Below, piece after piece: positions 33,821 to 34,858 of a stretch of DNA of 34,858 nucleotides (within the stretch, counting starts at the first letter, position 1; each line of letters opens with the position of its first letter). A program made the position numbers and the translations under genes. Below the pieces are notes generated by a model, which worked only from the letters and a program-made list of their open reading frames with translations, searched no databases and was not told the origin of the DNA. Where the stretch lies: the NCBI GenBank assembly GCA_024682395.1, contig JAIKZH010000024.1:1-34858 (forward strand). The letters run 5' to 3'. The DNA is from Bacteroidaceae bacterium. GTDB lineage: Bacteria > Bacteroidota > Bacteroidia > Bacteroidales > Bacteroidaceae.

Positions 33821-34099
33821 GTGGTTTTTTCAGAGGTCTTGTTTATAGCGAGGTTGTGAAAGAGCAATAATTGGGAATCTGATTTCCAATAACGGATATG
33901 TACATTTCCGTACAATACATACAATAAAAAAGTTACGACATACTTCTGTAAGTATAGAAAGGACTCTGCCTATTTTCGTATAAACTACGATTAATACAAA
34001 CTGTATAGTTTTTAGGATAAACATGACAGTTAGAAGGTCTTTAGGTTTGTTGTAATTGATGATAAAACAATCTTATAGAAAATATTAAACAAACACAAT
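33821..34099 (+). ncRNA. Hairpin-rich leader or small RNA candidate
   Basis: Five hairpins follow one another: 33870-33890 (ATTGGGAA with TTTCCAAT, loop of five, one G-U pair), 33892-33911 (ACGGA with TCCGT), 33940-33955 (ATACTT-CTGT-AAGTAT), 33976-33990 (TCGTA-TAAAC-TACGA) and 33998-34011 (AAACT-GTAT-AGTTT). A ten-residue ORF (MTVRRSLGLL) sits at 34023-34055. No known riboswitch family is recognised. It is either a long regulatory 5' leader for the barrel protein or a separate small RNA. Structure is seen in sequence; regulatory role is inference. Confidence 0.5.
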
Positions 34100-34813
34100 A
34101 TGAAGAAGTTATTATTAATATCTGCAATGATGTTATCCTCATTCAGATTATTGGCTCAAGACGATGCCTTGCGTTTAGGCGTTCGTTTGGGTGGCGGCAT
34201 ATCTAAATGCAGCGGTGTTGGTGATATTCTTGTACCCGAGGATTATTATTCCAACTATAGTTTTTCCGAGAGTTTTCAGGCAGTTCCAGTAGGAGGCGTT
34301 TTTGTTCATTATCATAAGTCAGGGTCATTATTTGGTGTAGAAGCAGGTATGAGTTTCTATCAGCGTGCCTCCAAACTATCATATAAAGACAATATGGAGT
34401 TGAACTATGATGTTACGACTCGTTATAGTCATTTAGGAATAGAAGGGATGCTGAAGTGTTATCCATGGCGTAAAGGCTTTAACATCCAGTTAGGCGGTCG
34501 TATATCATCAGTACTTAACAGTGATGGTCTTGATTATAGCAGCAATCAGGAAGACGAGCGATTTGCTTCGTTTCAGTATTCAACAGTGGCAGAGACACAG
34601 CGTATCATGCGCGATAAGTTAACCGGACGTCCCGATGTGGCAGTAGGTGGAGGTCTTGGCTATGAAATAGGCAGTCATTGGTCAATAGATGCTGCATATT
34701 ATTACGGAGTAACCTCGACGATAAAGACCGAGACCAACACATTCAACTGGTCTGATCGTAACGTACACAGTCACAATATAGAACTACATGTATCATACCT
34801 CTTTAAATTGTAA
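34100..34813 (+). CDS. Outer-membrane beta-barrel protein (PorT-like)
   Basis: The 237-residue protein has a signal peptide (MKKLLLISAMMLSSFRLLAQ) followed by alternating hydrophobic/polar strands: LGVRLGGGISKCSG, FQAVPVGGVFVHYH, FGVEAGMSFYQRASKL, YSHLGIEGMLKCYPW, NIQLGGRISSVL, WSIDAAYYYGVTST, and a terminal strand ELHVSYLFKL. This fits a small outer-membrane porin-like barrel of the PorT/OmpW-like type. Glycine-aromatic strand pattern supports an eight-stranded barrel. No enzymatic motif is present. It is preceded by the long structured leader, and the next ORF begins four bases after its stop. Confidence 0.8.
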   Translation: MKKLLLISAMMLSSFRLLAQDDALRLGVRLGGGISKCSGVGDILVPEDYYSNYSFSESFQAVPVGGVFVHYHKSGSLFGVEAGMSFYQRASKLSYKDNMELNYDVTTRYSHLGIEGMLKCYPWRKGFNIQLGGRISSVLNSDGLDYSSNQEDERFASFQYSTVAETQRIMRDKLTGRPDVAVGGGLGYEIGSHWSIDAAYYYGVTSTIKTETNTFNWSDRNVHSHNIELHVSYLFKL

Positions 34814-34816
34814 GCC

Positions 34817-34858
34817 ATGCCAGTAGAAACAACGAGCAAACGTAAGAAATTATTGATT
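34817..34858 (+). CDS. Start of a further gene, truncated by the window
   Basis: ATG at 34817, three bases after the barrel gene's stop, opens a frame (MPVETTSKRKKLLI) that runs to the window edge. The basic start followed by LLI suggests a membrane or exported protein. Too little is present to name it. Confidence 0.35.
   Translation, partial: MPVETTSKRKKLLI

Noticed and set aside
1-34858. tRNA, rRNA, CRISPR, insertion sequence or prophage
   Set aside because: No cloverleaf, repeat-spacer array, transposase, integrase or phage structural gene was recognised by eye.

Overview
This AT-rich window looks like the chromosome of a member of the Bacteroidales, probably Prevotella or a close relative. 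Evidence is the Bacteroidota-type promoter box (TAnnTTTG) repeated upstream of genes, the near absence of Shine-Dalgarno sequences, Bacteroidota-specific families (DUF4837, DUF4847, DUF6055/DUF4859, GIN-domain lipoproteins) and Kdo/LPS genes. No tRNA, rRNA, CRISPR array, insertion sequence or phage gene was seen; most of the window is ordinary core genome. Species cannot be fixed without a search.

Layout. 1-2436: end of an EamA-type transporter, a palindromic element, a membrane-anchored DKNYY-repeat protein with a strong terminator, then a 600-base stretch holding a small promoter-linked ORF and an apparent decayed gene. 2437-8319 (minus): a tight operon reading Crp/Fnr regulator, M3 peptidase, DUF4847 lipoprotein, dCMP deaminase, S41 protease, 5-formyl-THF cyclo-ligase, with several start/stop overlaps. 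8527-13127 (minus): slyD, aroC, ssb, a phosphopantetheinyl transferase, kdsA and kdsD, linking chorismate and Kdo synthesis. 13222-16589 (plus): a GIN-domain lipoprotein, a bidirectional terminator, a compositionally distinct intergenic/gene block with a secreted DUF6055 putative metalloprotease. 16683-20333 (minus): geranylgeranyl-reductase-like flavoprotein, tagaturonate reductase, tRNA methyltransferase TrmN6.

20555-32087 (plus): glyA alone, then rlmN, a DUF4837 lipoprotein and pdxA as overlapping genes, followed by a five-gene run (UPF0104-type membrane protein, nucleotidyltransferase, ATP-grasp enzyme, CDP-alcohol phosphatidyltransferase, HAD hydrolase), then ung, a second HAD phosphatase and an exported cardiolipin-synthase-like enzyme. 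32168-33670 is an exported GHL10-type glycoside hydrolase. 33671-34099 has nested inverted repeats, a promoter and a long hairpin-rich leader in front of an outer-membrane beta-barrel protein; the window ends just inside a further ORF.

Most interesting parts: (1) the five-gene run at 25103-29492, which has the parts list for activating a phosphorylated polyol with CTP, condensing it through a CDP-alcohol transferase with a shifted catalytic aspartate, modifying it with an ATP-grasp ligase or kinase, and perhaps moving it across the membrane; and (2) the unexplained leader at 33821-34099 with five successive hairpins and a ten-residue upstream ORF. Functional claims for both are inference.
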